From JBAZKV01 sp964443545 (GTDB lineage: Bacteria > Margulisbacteria > WOR-1 > JAKLHX01 > JBAZKV01), in NCBI GenBank assembly GCA_964443545.1, contig CAYUCV010000013.1, forward strand, positions 1 to 35,044: 35,044 nt of DNA, given 5' to 3'. The first letter of the stretch is position 1. The number at the start of each line of letters is the position of its first letter. Below the pieces are notes generated by a model. It saw only the letters and a program-made list of their open reading frames with translations, did not search any database and was not told where the DNA came from. Positions 6,525 through 13,552 of this stretch are shown here, piece by piece. The translations under genes and the position numbers were made by a program.

Positions 6525-7016
6525 ATGGAACAAGCCGATTTCAATCGAGTATACTCCGAAAACAGATCAAATGTCTGGAACCTTATCTCCAGGTTCGTAT
6601 TTACTGTCCAGGACCGGGAGGACCTGTTCCAGGAAGTGTTCCTTAACATACATAAGGGACTAAAGGGTTTTCGGGCAGATTCATCCCTTGCGACCTGGAT
6701 ATACAGAGTGGCATCCAACACCTCCATCAATTTTGTCAACAAAAAGAATAGATACAGGGCCATTATCGATCTGCTCCACCTGGAAAGACATGTTGAAGCA
6801 GAAAAGGAACAGGAAGCCAGCGGCCTTGAAGAGCTCCTGCCGTTAAAGAAGCTGAACCCTAAACAGAGGATGATACTTTTGCTGTCGGATGTTGAAGAGA
6901 AAAAACTTGAAGAAATAGCCGAGATCATGGGGCTTGCCCTGGGAACGGTAAAATCAAATCTCTTCCGGGCAAGAGAAATAATAAGAAAGGAAGTGATAAA
7001 AGATGGCGGCCTATAA
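6525..7016 (+). CDS. ECF-family RNA polymerase sigma factor
   Basis: 163 residues. Region 2 spans about 10-78, including the DREDLFQEVFLNIHKGLKGFR -10-recognition segment and ATWIYRVASNTSINFV. Region 4 spans about 105-155: LNPKQRMILLLSDVEEKKLEEIAEIMG, then the helix-turn-helix LALGTVKSNLFRARE. There is no region 1.1 or 3, as expected for an ECF factor, and it is close to the usual 160-200 aa. Its start is preceded by an ECF-type promoter that it probably recognises itself. The 3' end overlaps the next gene by 14 bp, the usual sign of sigma/anti-sigma coupling. It is the first gene of an operon leading to a periplasmic Spy-like protein and a TolC/MacAB-type exporter, so an envelope-stress or efflux role is likely. 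Confidence 0.93.
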   Translation: MEQADFNRVYSENRSNVWNLISRFVFTVQDREDLFQEVFLNIHKGLKGFRADSSLATWIYRVASNTSINFVNKKNRYRAIIDLLHLERHVEAEKEQEASGLEELLPLKKLNPKQRMILLLSDVEEKKLEEIAEIMGLALGTVKSNLFRAREIIRKEVIKDGGL

Positions 7017-7290
7017 GAACTATGAGGAGTATATCTCAAGACTCAAAGGTGTTAGGACGGGTTTTGACGACCCAAAGATGCGCACACGCCTGAACGCTGT
7101 TCTTCACCGCCATTCCCACCTTACGGCCTGGCTGTCTGCCGGGATGGCCGCTCTCCTATTTATAGCTTTCAGCGCTTATCTTAACTTTGCCGTCTTGAAC
7201 AAAAAGGAGGCAGCGTCCCCCGGCTCATATATATTTATGCCGTTTGAAAGGTCGTCTCAGCCAGTTTTTGATTACATTTTTTCGCAATGA
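7003..7290 (+). CDS. Small single-TM protein, probable anti-sigma factor
   Basis: 95 residues. Residues 1-40 are a charged, helical N-terminal part (MAAYKNYEEYISRLKGV and following), residues 41-66 form one hydrophobic membrane segment (LTAWLSAGMAALLFIAFSAY), and about 29 residues follow on the far side. No zinc-binding HxxxCxxC motif is present. Position (overlapping the sigma gene by 14 bp), size and topology fit a minimal anti-sigma factor of the CnrY kind: a short cytoplasmic sigma-binding arm, one TM and a short periplasmic tail. Sequence homology alone would not identify it. A small unrelated membrane protein is the alternative. Confidence 0.7.
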   Translation: MAAYKNYEEYISRLKGVRTGFDDPKMRTRLNAVLHRHSHLTAWLSAGMAALLFIAFSAYLNFAVLNKKEAASPGSYIFMPFERSSQPVFDYIFSQ

Positions 7291-7292
7291 CC

Positions 7293-7321
7293 GGAACTTT
7301 TTTGGCAGTATGCCTGTCAAA
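7293..7321 (+). promoter_or_regulatory. Second ECF-type promoter, upstream of the Spy-like gene
   Basis: GGAACT (7293-7298), 17 bp, GTCAAA (7316-7321). The form and spacer length equal those of the sigma promoter at 6476-6504. It lies in the 52-bp gap before the Spy-like gene and would boost spy-tolC-macA-macB under stress. Confidence 0.6.
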
Positions 7322-7342
7322 CACTCTGGAAGGGAGAAAAAA

Positions 7343-7807
7343 ATGAAGAACCGGATGATCGCTGCCGCAATGTCCGTTGTGCTTGCACTTTGTCTGTCAG
7401 GAGGCTCTTTTGCTTTCGGCAAAGGGCCCGGAAAACACCCGGGAGACCCCGGGGAAAGGATGATGGGAAGGATTGTATCCGAACTTGGCCTAAGCCAGGA
7501 GCAAAAAGATAAGTATCTGACCATGGCAAAAACACTGGAAGAAGAGGCAAAAGCCATAAGGGCCAAGAACAAGGACCTGTTCGAAAAGATGAATAAGGAA
7601 CTGACAAAGGATTCTCCGAACAGGGACCAGTTGTACAGCTATCTTCAGCAAATAAGCAAAAATGAGGACCAGATCAGATTAAAGAGAATGGACCAGATGA
7701 TCGCACTGCGCAAAGACCTGACAAAAGAACAGAAGGCAAAACTTGAAGATCTGATGAAGCAGGGCCGCGAAAAAGCCAAAAAATGGGACCGCAAAAAAGG
7801 AAGATGA
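7343..7807 (+). CDS. Spy/CpxP/CnrX-like periplasmic protein
   Basis: 154 residues with a signal peptide (MKNRMIAAAMSVVLALCLSGGSFA, cleavage likely after SFA). The mature part is almost entirely helical and highly charged, with two LTxxQ-type motifs: LSQEQKDKY near residue 52 and LTKEQKAKL near 132. These are typical of Spy/CpxP chaperones and of heavy-metal sensor proteins of the CnrX kind (PF07813/PF13801). Such proteins bind misfolded proteins or metals in the periplasm and feed back on envelope-stress regulators. The ATG at 7343 is chosen because it begins the signal peptide and has a GGAAGGGA Shine-Dalgarno 8 nt upstream. It sits between the putative anti-sigma and the efflux genes and has its own ECF-type promoter. 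Confidence 0.85.
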   Translation: MKNRMIAAAMSVVLALCLSGGSFAFGKGPGKHPGDPGERMMGRIVSELGLSQEQKDKYLTMAKTLEEEAKAIRAKNKDLFEKMNKELTKDSPNRDQLYSYLQQISKNEDQIRLKRMDQMIALRKDLTKEQKAKLEDLMKQGREKAKKWDRKKGR

Positions 7808-7821
7808 TATAATTGGCAAAG

Positions 7822-9051
7822 ATGAAAAAACATCTTCCTATTCTGGCGGCAGCGCTACTGCTTTGCTTGCAGCCGGCACTTTACTCAGAGACCTGGAAAG
7901 AGGTTGCCGCACTTTGCAGGGTTAATAACAACAGCATATTGAGTTCGCAAAAGCAGATGGAAACGGGCCGTTGGTCCTATTACAGGACCCTGGGCTCGTT
8001 CCTTCCGCAGTTGTCCGGCTCGATCTCACTGGGCGAGAGCGCCTCCGACACTTCGCCCAGGACCGCTTCAGACTCCTACGGCTTAAACGCCACCCAGAGC
8101 CTCTTCAGCGGGTTCTCCAACCTTAACACTTCAAGAAAAGCCTTTGCTCAGCTTAAGTATTATGAATCCTCGTTCAATAAGACCCTTTCGGACTCTCTCT
8201 ATGACGCAAGAAGTGCCTTTGTGGACATGCAGATCTCAAAGGAGAACATCTCACTTCAGCAACAGATCCTTAAGCGCAGAAAAGACAATAACGACCTGGT
8301 CCAGCTGCGGTACGAAAGCGGCCGCGAGGACAAGGGCAACCTGATGCTGACACAGGCTGACAAGCTGGACGCGCAGTATATCCTTGAGGCTTCAAAAAGG
8401 TCCCATGCCCTGGCGCAGATCAAACTGTCGCAGGTTATCGGCAAAAGCATCGCAGAAGCTAAACTTGACGAAAATGTTTCAAAAAAAGTCCGCCCCGATT
8501 TTGACCGGCTGATAGAAACCGCCCCTTCTTATCTGATGGCCCAGTATACTTTGGAAAGCGCTCTTATCGACTCCCAGGCGGTCATCTCGGGTTTTTTACC
8601 TGCCGTTTCGCTGACAGGCAGCATCAGGAACAGCGGCAGCAGCTGGAGTTCGCTTGCACAGTCGAGGTCGTGGTCCATAAACCTTTCGTATCCGTTCTTT
8701 CCCGGAGGCACCAACATCGCGGATGTTTTCATAAAAAGGAACGCTCTGGAAAAAGCAAGGCAAGACTTTGAGAACACAAAAAAGCAGCTAAGGTACTCAG
8801 TAGAGGCCGCTTATATAGACTTGGAGAACAAATTGGAGGCGCTCGAAGTAGCTCAGTTCTTCTTAAAGACCGCGGCAGAGAGGGCGATGATAGCCAGGGC
8901 CAAATATATGAACGGCCTTATGTCCTACGACGACTGGGACAGGATAGAGAATTCCTATATCAACGCGGGAAAGAGCCTGTTAAGCGCCAAGAGGTCCGCC
9001 CTTCTTTCTGAAGCGGCCTGGTACAATTCATACGGAGGTTATATAGAATGA
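7822..9051 (+). CDS. TolC-family outer membrane efflux channel protein
   Basis: 409 residues with a signal peptide (MKKHLPILAAALLLCLQPALYS). The structure is the internal duplication of TolC: long alpha-helical coiled-coil stretches (about 95-195 and 310-400) alternating with short Ser/Gly-rich beta segments, LPQLSGSISLGES and ATQSLFSGF in repeat 1, LPAVSLTGSIRNSG and SLSYPFFPGGT-like in repeat 2. It would form the outer-membrane duct for the adaptor and MacB-type ABC pump encoded next. The ATG at 7822 is preferred over the upstream TTG at 7813. It overlaps the adaptor gene by 4 bp (ATGA). Confidence 0.9.
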   Translation: MKKHLPILAAALLLCLQPALYSETWKEVAALCRVNNNSILSSQKQMETGRWSYYRTLGSFLPQLSGSISLGESASDTSPRTASDSYGLNATQSLFSGFSNLNTSRKAFAQLKYYESSFNKTLSDSLYDARSAFVDMQISKENISLQQQILKRRKDNNDLVQLRYESGREDKGNLMLTQADKLDAQYILEASKRSHALAQIKLSQVIGKSIAEAKLDENVSKKVRPDFDRLIETAPSYLMAQYTLESALIDSQAVISGFLPAVSLTGSIRNSGSSWSSLAQSRSWSINLSYPFFPGGTNIADVFIKRNALEKARQDFENTKKQLRYSVEAAYIDLENKLEALEVAQFFLKTAAERAMIARAKYMNGLMSYDDWDRIENSYINAGKSLLSAKRSALLSEAAWYNSYGGYIE

Positions 9052-9088
9052 AACTTTTTAGGGTCATATTTGTACTGTTTATCCTGAC
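9048..9088 (+). CDS. MacA-like periplasmic adaptor, 5' fragment before the gap
   Basis: The ATG overlaps the tolC-like stop as ATGA. The 13 visible residues (MKLFRVIFVLFIL) are the start of a signal or membrane anchor, as in MacA. The gene continues beyond the gap at 9189. The reading frame on either side of the 100 N does not match, as expected for a gap of unknown true size. Confidence 0.7.
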
Positions 9089-9188
9089 NNNNNNNNNNNN
9101 NNNNNNNNNNNNNNNNNNNNNNNNNNNNNNNNNNNNNNNNNNNNNNNNNNNNNNNNNNNNNNNNNNNNNNNNNNNNNNNNNNNNNNNN
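9089..9188. other. Scaffold gap (100 N) inside the macA-like gene
   Basis: The visible parts add up to about 235 residues, against roughly 370-400 for MacA-type adaptors. The hidden sequence is therefore probably near 400-500 bp, not 100. Confidence 0.95.
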
Positions 9189-9856
9189 TGGATGCGGCAG
9201 CAGCAAAGGGTCAGGAAGAGGTTTCAAAATGGGAGGATGTCTACAAGGCCACGCCGGTCATCTGCCCTATCAACGGCTTTATTATACAAAGACCAGTTGA
9301 ATCAGGCCAGTCGGTCAATGTAAGCGACCCGATACTTGTGATGGCCGACAAGCTCATCGTAAAAGCACAAGTGGATGAAACGGACATAGGCAGGATCATA
9401 AAGGGCCAGCAGGTCAGTATAATCCTTGACTCCTACCCGGAAGAAAAAGTTCCCGGAGCCGTAGAACATATAGCCTACGAATCAAAGACCATCAACAATG
9501 TGAATATCTACGAGGTTGATGTGCTGCCAAGCCATGTCCCCTCTTTCTTTAGGGCCGGGATGAGCGCCTCGGTCAATTTTATGATAAAAAGCAGACAGGA
9601 CGCTCTACTCCTTCCGTCGGAAGCCATAAAGACCAGGGGGAAAAATTCCTATGCTTTTATCAAGAACAAAACGGATAACGAATTAAAAAGCATACAGATA
9701 CAAACGGGCATAGAAAGCTCCGGAAGCGTTGAGGTAGTTTCGGGACTGTCTGAAGGCGATACCGTCATCATACCGGACGCAAAAACAGCACAGCAGCTGA
9801 TGGCCCCCTCTGGACGCAGGCCCGGGGCTGTAAACCCGTTCAGCAAGCAGAATTAA
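9189..9856 (+). CDS. MacA-like HlyD-family adaptor, 3' part after the gap
   Basis: About 222 residues from codon 9191. First comes the end of the helical hairpin (KGQEEVSKWEDVYKA), then the second lipoyl half-motif (ICPINGFIIQRPVESGQSV) and the beta-barrel (DKLIVKAQVDETDIGRIIKGQQV and onward). The membrane-proximal domain (DALLLPSEAIKTRG through SGLSEGDTVII) follows. This is the order in RND/MacA membrane-fusion proteins. It links the TolC channel to the MacB-like ABC transporter 7 bp downstream. Substrate not predictable from the sequence; MacAB relatives export peptides, lipids or macrolides. Confidence 0.9.
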
Positions 9857-9863
9857 ACAGACA

Positions 9864-11831
9864 ATGGCGCTAATTGAACTAAGAGGGATCTCCAAAACCT
9901 ACTGCATAGGCAACGCTCCCAAAGTGGTTGCCCTTGACAATGTAGACCTGAATATAGAACCCGGGGAGTTCGTCGCCGTAATGGGCGCCTCCGGCTCCGG
10001 AAAATCAACACTGCTTGCCATTTTAGGGCTTCTTGACCGCTCGGACACAGGTTCTTACAAGCTGGCCGGTTCCGAAGTCTCAAAGCTTTCCGAAAAGGAA
10101 GCGGCTTTGCTGCGCAACAAGTTTTTCGGGTTTATCTTCCAAATGTTCAACCTCCTCCCCCGCCTCAATGTTCTGACCAATGTTATGCTTCCTTTTATCT
10201 ATGCTCAAAACAAATCCGCCGCGGACGAAAAAAAGGTAAAGGAGATACTTGCGAGAATAGGAATGTCGGACAGGCTTCATCACCTTCCTACGGAACTTTC
10301 CGGCGGGCAGCAGCAGAGAGCGGCCATTGCAAGAGCCCTGGCCAACAAGCCTCTTGTTATACTGGCCGATGAACCTACAGGGAACCTTGACTCAAAGTCA
10401 ACCGAAGAGATAATGGAACTTCTGGGCGAGCTCAACCGGGAAGGCAACACCATCCTCATGATAACCCATAACCCGGAACTGACAGAAAAGGTAAGCAGGG
10501 TTATAGTTCTCAAGGACGGAAAAATAATAAAAGATGAAAAAAAAGGCCGCCAGCAGGCTTCTGATGCAGCCTCCCCGGCTAACATTACCTCAAAGCTCAA
10601 AAGAGGACGCATAATCAGTTTTGAATCGGTAAAAGACTATGTTCTGGAGGCCCTGTCCATTTTCAAGACCAATAAACTCAGGACCTTCCTTTCTATCCTA
10701 GGCATCCTGATAGGAGTTGCGGCCGTAATAGCAATGCTCGCCATAGGGCTCGGCGCGCAAAAACAGGTAGAAAAAAGTCTTGCCTCCCTTGGCAAGAATG
10801 TCCTTATGGTGCGAACATCATTCCGGTCAGGAGGGATCTCGGCAGGCACCGATTCTGTAACCAGGTTCAGATTTGAGGACCTTTCCGGGCTCCAGAGAAT
10901 ATCTTCCGTTGCAAGGGCGGTTCCCTACGCAACGGGCAGGGTCCAGGCCGTCCACTCGGCCAGGAACTGGAGAACTTCGCTTACCGGCACCAACACCGAC
11001 TATCAGCAGGTCAGGGATTCCTTTCCAGCCTCTGGAAGGTTTTTTACCCAGAACGAGATTGCCAGCAGGGCCAAGGTTGCCGTGATAGGCAAAACCGTGG
11101 CGTCAGAACTTTTCCCGCAGGAAGACCCTGTGGGCAAATACATTAGGATCAACCGCATAAATTTTGAAGTGGTAGGCATCCTTCCGGAAAAAGGAGTTGC
11201 AGGGTTTAGGAATTCTGATGACCAGATAGTTGTCCCGGTAACCACAGCCATGTATAGAGTGTTAGGAACCGATTACATAGATTACTTTGATGTCCAGGTT
11301 AGGGACGCGGGGCTTATTCCCGAAGCCCAGGAAGAGATCACGGCCCTTATAGTTAAGAACCACCGCCTTCAGGAAAGCCAGTCCGATCAGATAGAGGTAC
11401 GCAATATGGCGGACATCCAAAAAGCAGCCAGCGAAATGATACGCACTTTTGCGCTGCTTTTGGGAGCAATAGCCGCGGTAAGCCTTCTGGTTGGCGGCAT
11501 AGGGATAATGAACATCATGCTGGTCATGGTCATGGAACGCACAAGAGAGATAGGGCTAAGAAAGGCGCTCGGAGCTCAGAACACCGACATAATGCTTCAA
11601 TTTCTTGTGGAAGGCATACTCATCTGCCTTATAGGAGGACTGCTTGGGATAGCCTTCGGAGCCGGCATCTCGTGGCTTGTCGCCTATTTTCTGGGCTGGA
11701 CTATATTTATTTCGATGGACTCCGTTCTTCTTGCCTTTGTGTTCTCGGTGCTAACAGGACTCATCTTCAGTCTGTGGCCGGCCTGGAGGGCTTCAAACCT
11801 CCTGCCCGTCATAGCTCTGCGGTACGAATAA
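9864..11831 (+). CDS. macB: MacB-like ABC transporter (ATPase-permease fusion)
   Basis: 655 residues, close to MacB's 648. The N-terminal ABC ATPase has Walker A GASGSGKST at 41-49, Q-loop FQMFN near 93, signature LSGGQ at 145-149 and Walker B VILADE at 165-170, followed by the switch His in ITHNPE. A charged linker (about 220-265) leads to TM1 (about 275-300), a large periplasmic MacB_PCD domain (about 300-520) and three C-terminal TMs of the FtsX family. The cytoplasmic RTREIGLRKALGA motif lies between TM2 and TM3. It works as a dimeric mechanotransmitter driving export from the periplasm through MacA and TolC. It is the last gene of the ECF operon; substrate unknown. Confidence 0.92.
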   Translation: MALIELRGISKTYCIGNAPKVVALDNVDLNIEPGEFVAVMGASGSGKSTLLAILGLLDRSDTGSYKLAGSEVSKLSEKEAALLRNKFFGFIFQMFNLLPRLNVLTNVMLPFIYAQNKSAADEKKVKEILARIGMSDRLHHLPTELSGGQQQRAAIARALANKPLVILADEPTGNLDSKSTEEIMELLGELNREGNTILMITHNPELTEKVSRVIVLKDGKIIKDEKKGRQQASDAASPANITSKLKRGRIISFESVKDYVLEALSIFKTNKLRTFLSILGILIGVAAVIAMLAIGLGAQKQVEKSLASLGKNVLMVRTSFRSGGISAGTDSVTRFRFEDLSGLQRISSVARAVPYATGRVQAVHSARNWRTSLTGTNTDYQQVRDSFPASGRFFTQNEIASRAKVAVIGKTVASELFPQEDPVGKYIRINRINFEVVGILPEKGVAGFRNSDDQIVVPVTTAMYRVLGTDYIDYFDVQVRDAGLIPEAQEEITALIVKNHRLQESQSDQIEVRNMADIQKAASEMIRTFALLLGAIAAVSLLVGGIGIMNIMLVMVMERTREIGLRKALGAQNTDIMLQFLVEGILICLIGGLLGIAFGAGISWLVAYFLGWTIFISMDSVLLAFVFSVLTGLIFSLWPAWRASNLLPVIALRYE

Positions 11832-11854
11832 ACCCTGCTTTTTCTTGCCTGAAA

Positions 11855-11870
11855 TGAGCCGCTCAAGACT
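11855..11870. repeat. 16-bp match to cassette repeat B, beside tRNA-Ser(CGA)
   Basis: TGAGCCGCTCAAGACT is identical to 4061-4076 within cassette repeat B. It contains the palindrome TGAGC-C-GCTCA. It lies 5 bp from the tRNA 3' end. A single 16-mer match in 35 kb is not statistically overwhelming, but the shared tRNA-Ser context is notable. Confidence 0.5.
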
Positions 11871-11874
11871 TAAA

Positions 11875-11961
11875 CGGAGGAGAGAGGATTCGAACCCCCG
11901 ATACCCGTTAAGGTATAGTCGCTTTCGAGGCGACCGCCTTCAACCACTCGGCCACTCCTCC
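11875..11961 (-). tRNA. tRNA-Ser (anticodon CGA)
   Basis: An 87-nt class II tRNA. Acceptor stem GGAGGAG/CTCCTCC with a G discriminator, anticodon stem GTCGC/GCGAC around loop CTCGAAA, long variable arm, and a T-arm with TTCGAAT. Anticodon CGA reads UCG. CCA is not encoded. Confidence 0.95.
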
Positions 11962-11968
11962 ATTCGTT

Positions 11969-11974
11969 ATTATA
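11969..11974 (-). promoter_or_regulatory. -10 box of tRNA-Ser(CGA)
   Basis: TATAAT ends exactly 7 nt before the mature tRNA 5' end on the same strand. It therefore acts as an internal ruler: transcription here probably begins about 8 nt after the -10 hexamer. The -35 is weak. Confidence 0.65.
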
Positions 11975-11998
11975 TAACGCGTGGCGGCCAAATGGAAA

Positions 11999-13477
11999 TC
12001 AATATCCCGGCGGCCTTCTAAAGCCTCCCGCTGCCTGCTCTATCTCTTCACACACCTGCAGCAGAGCAAAGTCCCCTCCTCTTGCCCCTATTACCTGAAC
12101 ACCCATCGGAAGCCCGCTGGAAGAAGACATTGCCGGCAGAGAAACCGCGGGATGACCGCTAAAATTGAAAAGGATGTTGTAAGCCAGCGCTGCGACCAGC
12201 CAGCTGACCATTGTGCCGTCAATGTCTATCCTTGGACTAAAAGGGTCATTCCAGGCCCCGTGCTTCATCCTTGGCATATGAGCAAAAGCCTCAACGGGAA
12301 ATACCGGGGTCAACCAGGCATCATATTCAACAAGAAGAGAATCCAAAGAGGCAATAAAGTTTTCCCTCTTTTCCATCAGGCTTTCAAATCCTTTTTTTTC
12401 GGCAGAAATCGAAGTTCCCTTGAATAATCCCTGCCTTATCCCCCTTCCCGCTCCCCCCGGAACAGGCAAAAGCGGAAGCAGGCTTTGTCTAACGTATCTT
12501 GTGAAGGGGTCCGCAGAATAAGACATATATCCCGCAAGAAGGCTGCAGGCAGCTTCCTGCGCTTCTTCTATGCCAAGCCTAGACTGCGGCAATTCATCCA
12601 CTACCGCTCCGGCGCTTTCCAGGCTTCCGATAAGCCTTTCAAACTGAACGCTGGTATCCCGGCTTACCGGAACATCTCCCAGGGAGCTAGAATACGCCAA
12701 TCTCATTTCTTTCAGCTCTTTACCGCCGGTTTCTTCTTCGGTTGCGCTAACAAGCGCCCTTAACAAAATCCGCAGGTCATCCACCGTCCTTGCAATAGGG
12801 CTTACCGCGGCCCATTTGCCGAAAAAATTCCATTCTTGAGGCCTTGCTACAGGCCTAATAGAATCCCGTATCCCGGCCAAAGATATGAGCCCTCCGGTGG
12901 GCTTTATCCCGCAAACACCCGTAAAATGAGGAGGCAGCCTGCCCGAGCCTCCGCAATCCGCGGCCAGGTCCCCCATGGACAGTCCTGCCGCCACGGCAGC
13001 GGCAGATCCTCCCGAAGAGCCTCCCGTAGTACATTTGATGTCCCAGGGATTATTGGGGTGCCCGGTATTCTCATCATATGAATCATATGTCCGGCCAAAA
13101 GGACAGAGTGCGGTTTTCCCCAGTATCACCGCTCCGGCCTCGATTAACCGCTGCACGGCATAAGCATCGTTTGCGGGAACATTATCCGCCAATCTGCGGC
13201 TTCCGCATTTTGTTGGAATACCGGCGGTATTATAAAAATCCTTTACCGTTAACGGCACGCCGTGCAGAGGCCCCCGCCAACGACCGTTTTTCAGCTCTGC
13301 ATCAAGAAGACCGGCGCTTTCTATCGCGCCATCTCCATTAAGGGCGGCCAGAGCGTTCAACTGCGGATTACGCAGTATCTGTTCAAGATGAGCACGCACG
13401 GCCAGGCGGCTGGTCACAGCCCCTCTTCCTATCATCCCTGAGAGTTGTGATATATTGGAAAATACTGTTTTTGTCAT
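11999..13477 (-). CDS. Amidase signature family hydrolase
   Basis: 492 residues of the amidase signature (AS) family, hydrolases of C-N bonds in amides. The Ser-cisSer-Lys triad is intact: Lys79 in VPLTVKDFY, cis-Ser154 in TTGGSSGGSAA, and Ser178 in ADCGGSGRLPP, with the 75- and 24-residue spacings standard for the family. The nucleophile motif reads GGSGR where most members have GGSIR or GGSLR, and it is followed by PHFTGVCGIKPT. No signal peptide, so it is cytoplasmic. It is not GatA: there is a separate gatA with gatC/gatB, and the C-terminal half differs. Substrate unknown. Start 13477 (ATG) is chosen over an upstream TTG at 13495. It is divergent from the radical SAM gene across a 75-bp region. 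Confidence 0.88.
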   Translation of the reverse strand: MTKTVFSNISQLSGMIGRGAVTSRLAVRAHLEQILRNPQLNALAALNGDGAIESAGLLDAELKNGRWRGPLHGVPLTVKDFYNTAGIPTKCGSRRLADNVPANDAYAVQRLIEAGAVILGKTALCPFGRTYDSYDENTGHPNNPWDIKCTTGGSSGGSAAAVAAGLSMGDLAADCGGSGRLPPHFTGVCGIKPTGGLISLAGIRDSIRPVARPQEWNFFGKWAAVSPIARTVDDLRILLRALVSATEEETGGKELKEMRLAYSSSLGDVPVSRDTSVQFERLIGSLESAGAVVDELPQSRLGIEEAQEAACSLLAGYMSYSADPFTRYVRQSLLPLLPVPGGAGRGIRQGLFKGTSISAEKKGFESLMEKRENFIASLDSLLVEYDAWLTPVFPVEAFAHMPRMKHGAWNDPFSPRIDIDGTMVSWLVAALAYNILFNFSGHPAVSLPAMSSSSGLPMGVQVIGARGGDFALLQVCEEIEQAAGGFRRPPGY

Positions 13478-13552
13478 CTGATTATTTTTCGTCAACTTCA
13501 GGGAAGGATTTCATTTGAAATCGATGCTGCGGACTGTCGATAAATAATCGTT

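Noticed and set aside
7808..7813. TATAAT 8 nt before the tolC-like ATG as a separate promoter
   Set aside because: It lies across the stop of the Spy-like gene inside an operon with no -35 hexamer; probably AT-rich chance sequence, so not listed as a promoter.
11851..11874. Terminator after macB
   Set aside because: The TGAGC-C-GCTCA palindrome has a one-base loop and no T-tract on either side.
11999..13477. A second gatA
   Set aside because: The triad spacing is the same, but the GGSGR nucleophile motif, the PHFTGV segment and the C-terminal half differ from GatA, and true gatCAB is at the window end.
13496..13552. Strong divergent promoters between the amidase and radical SAM genes
   Set aside because: AT-rich AATAAT-like stretches are present near both starts, but none has a -35 at an acceptable distance.
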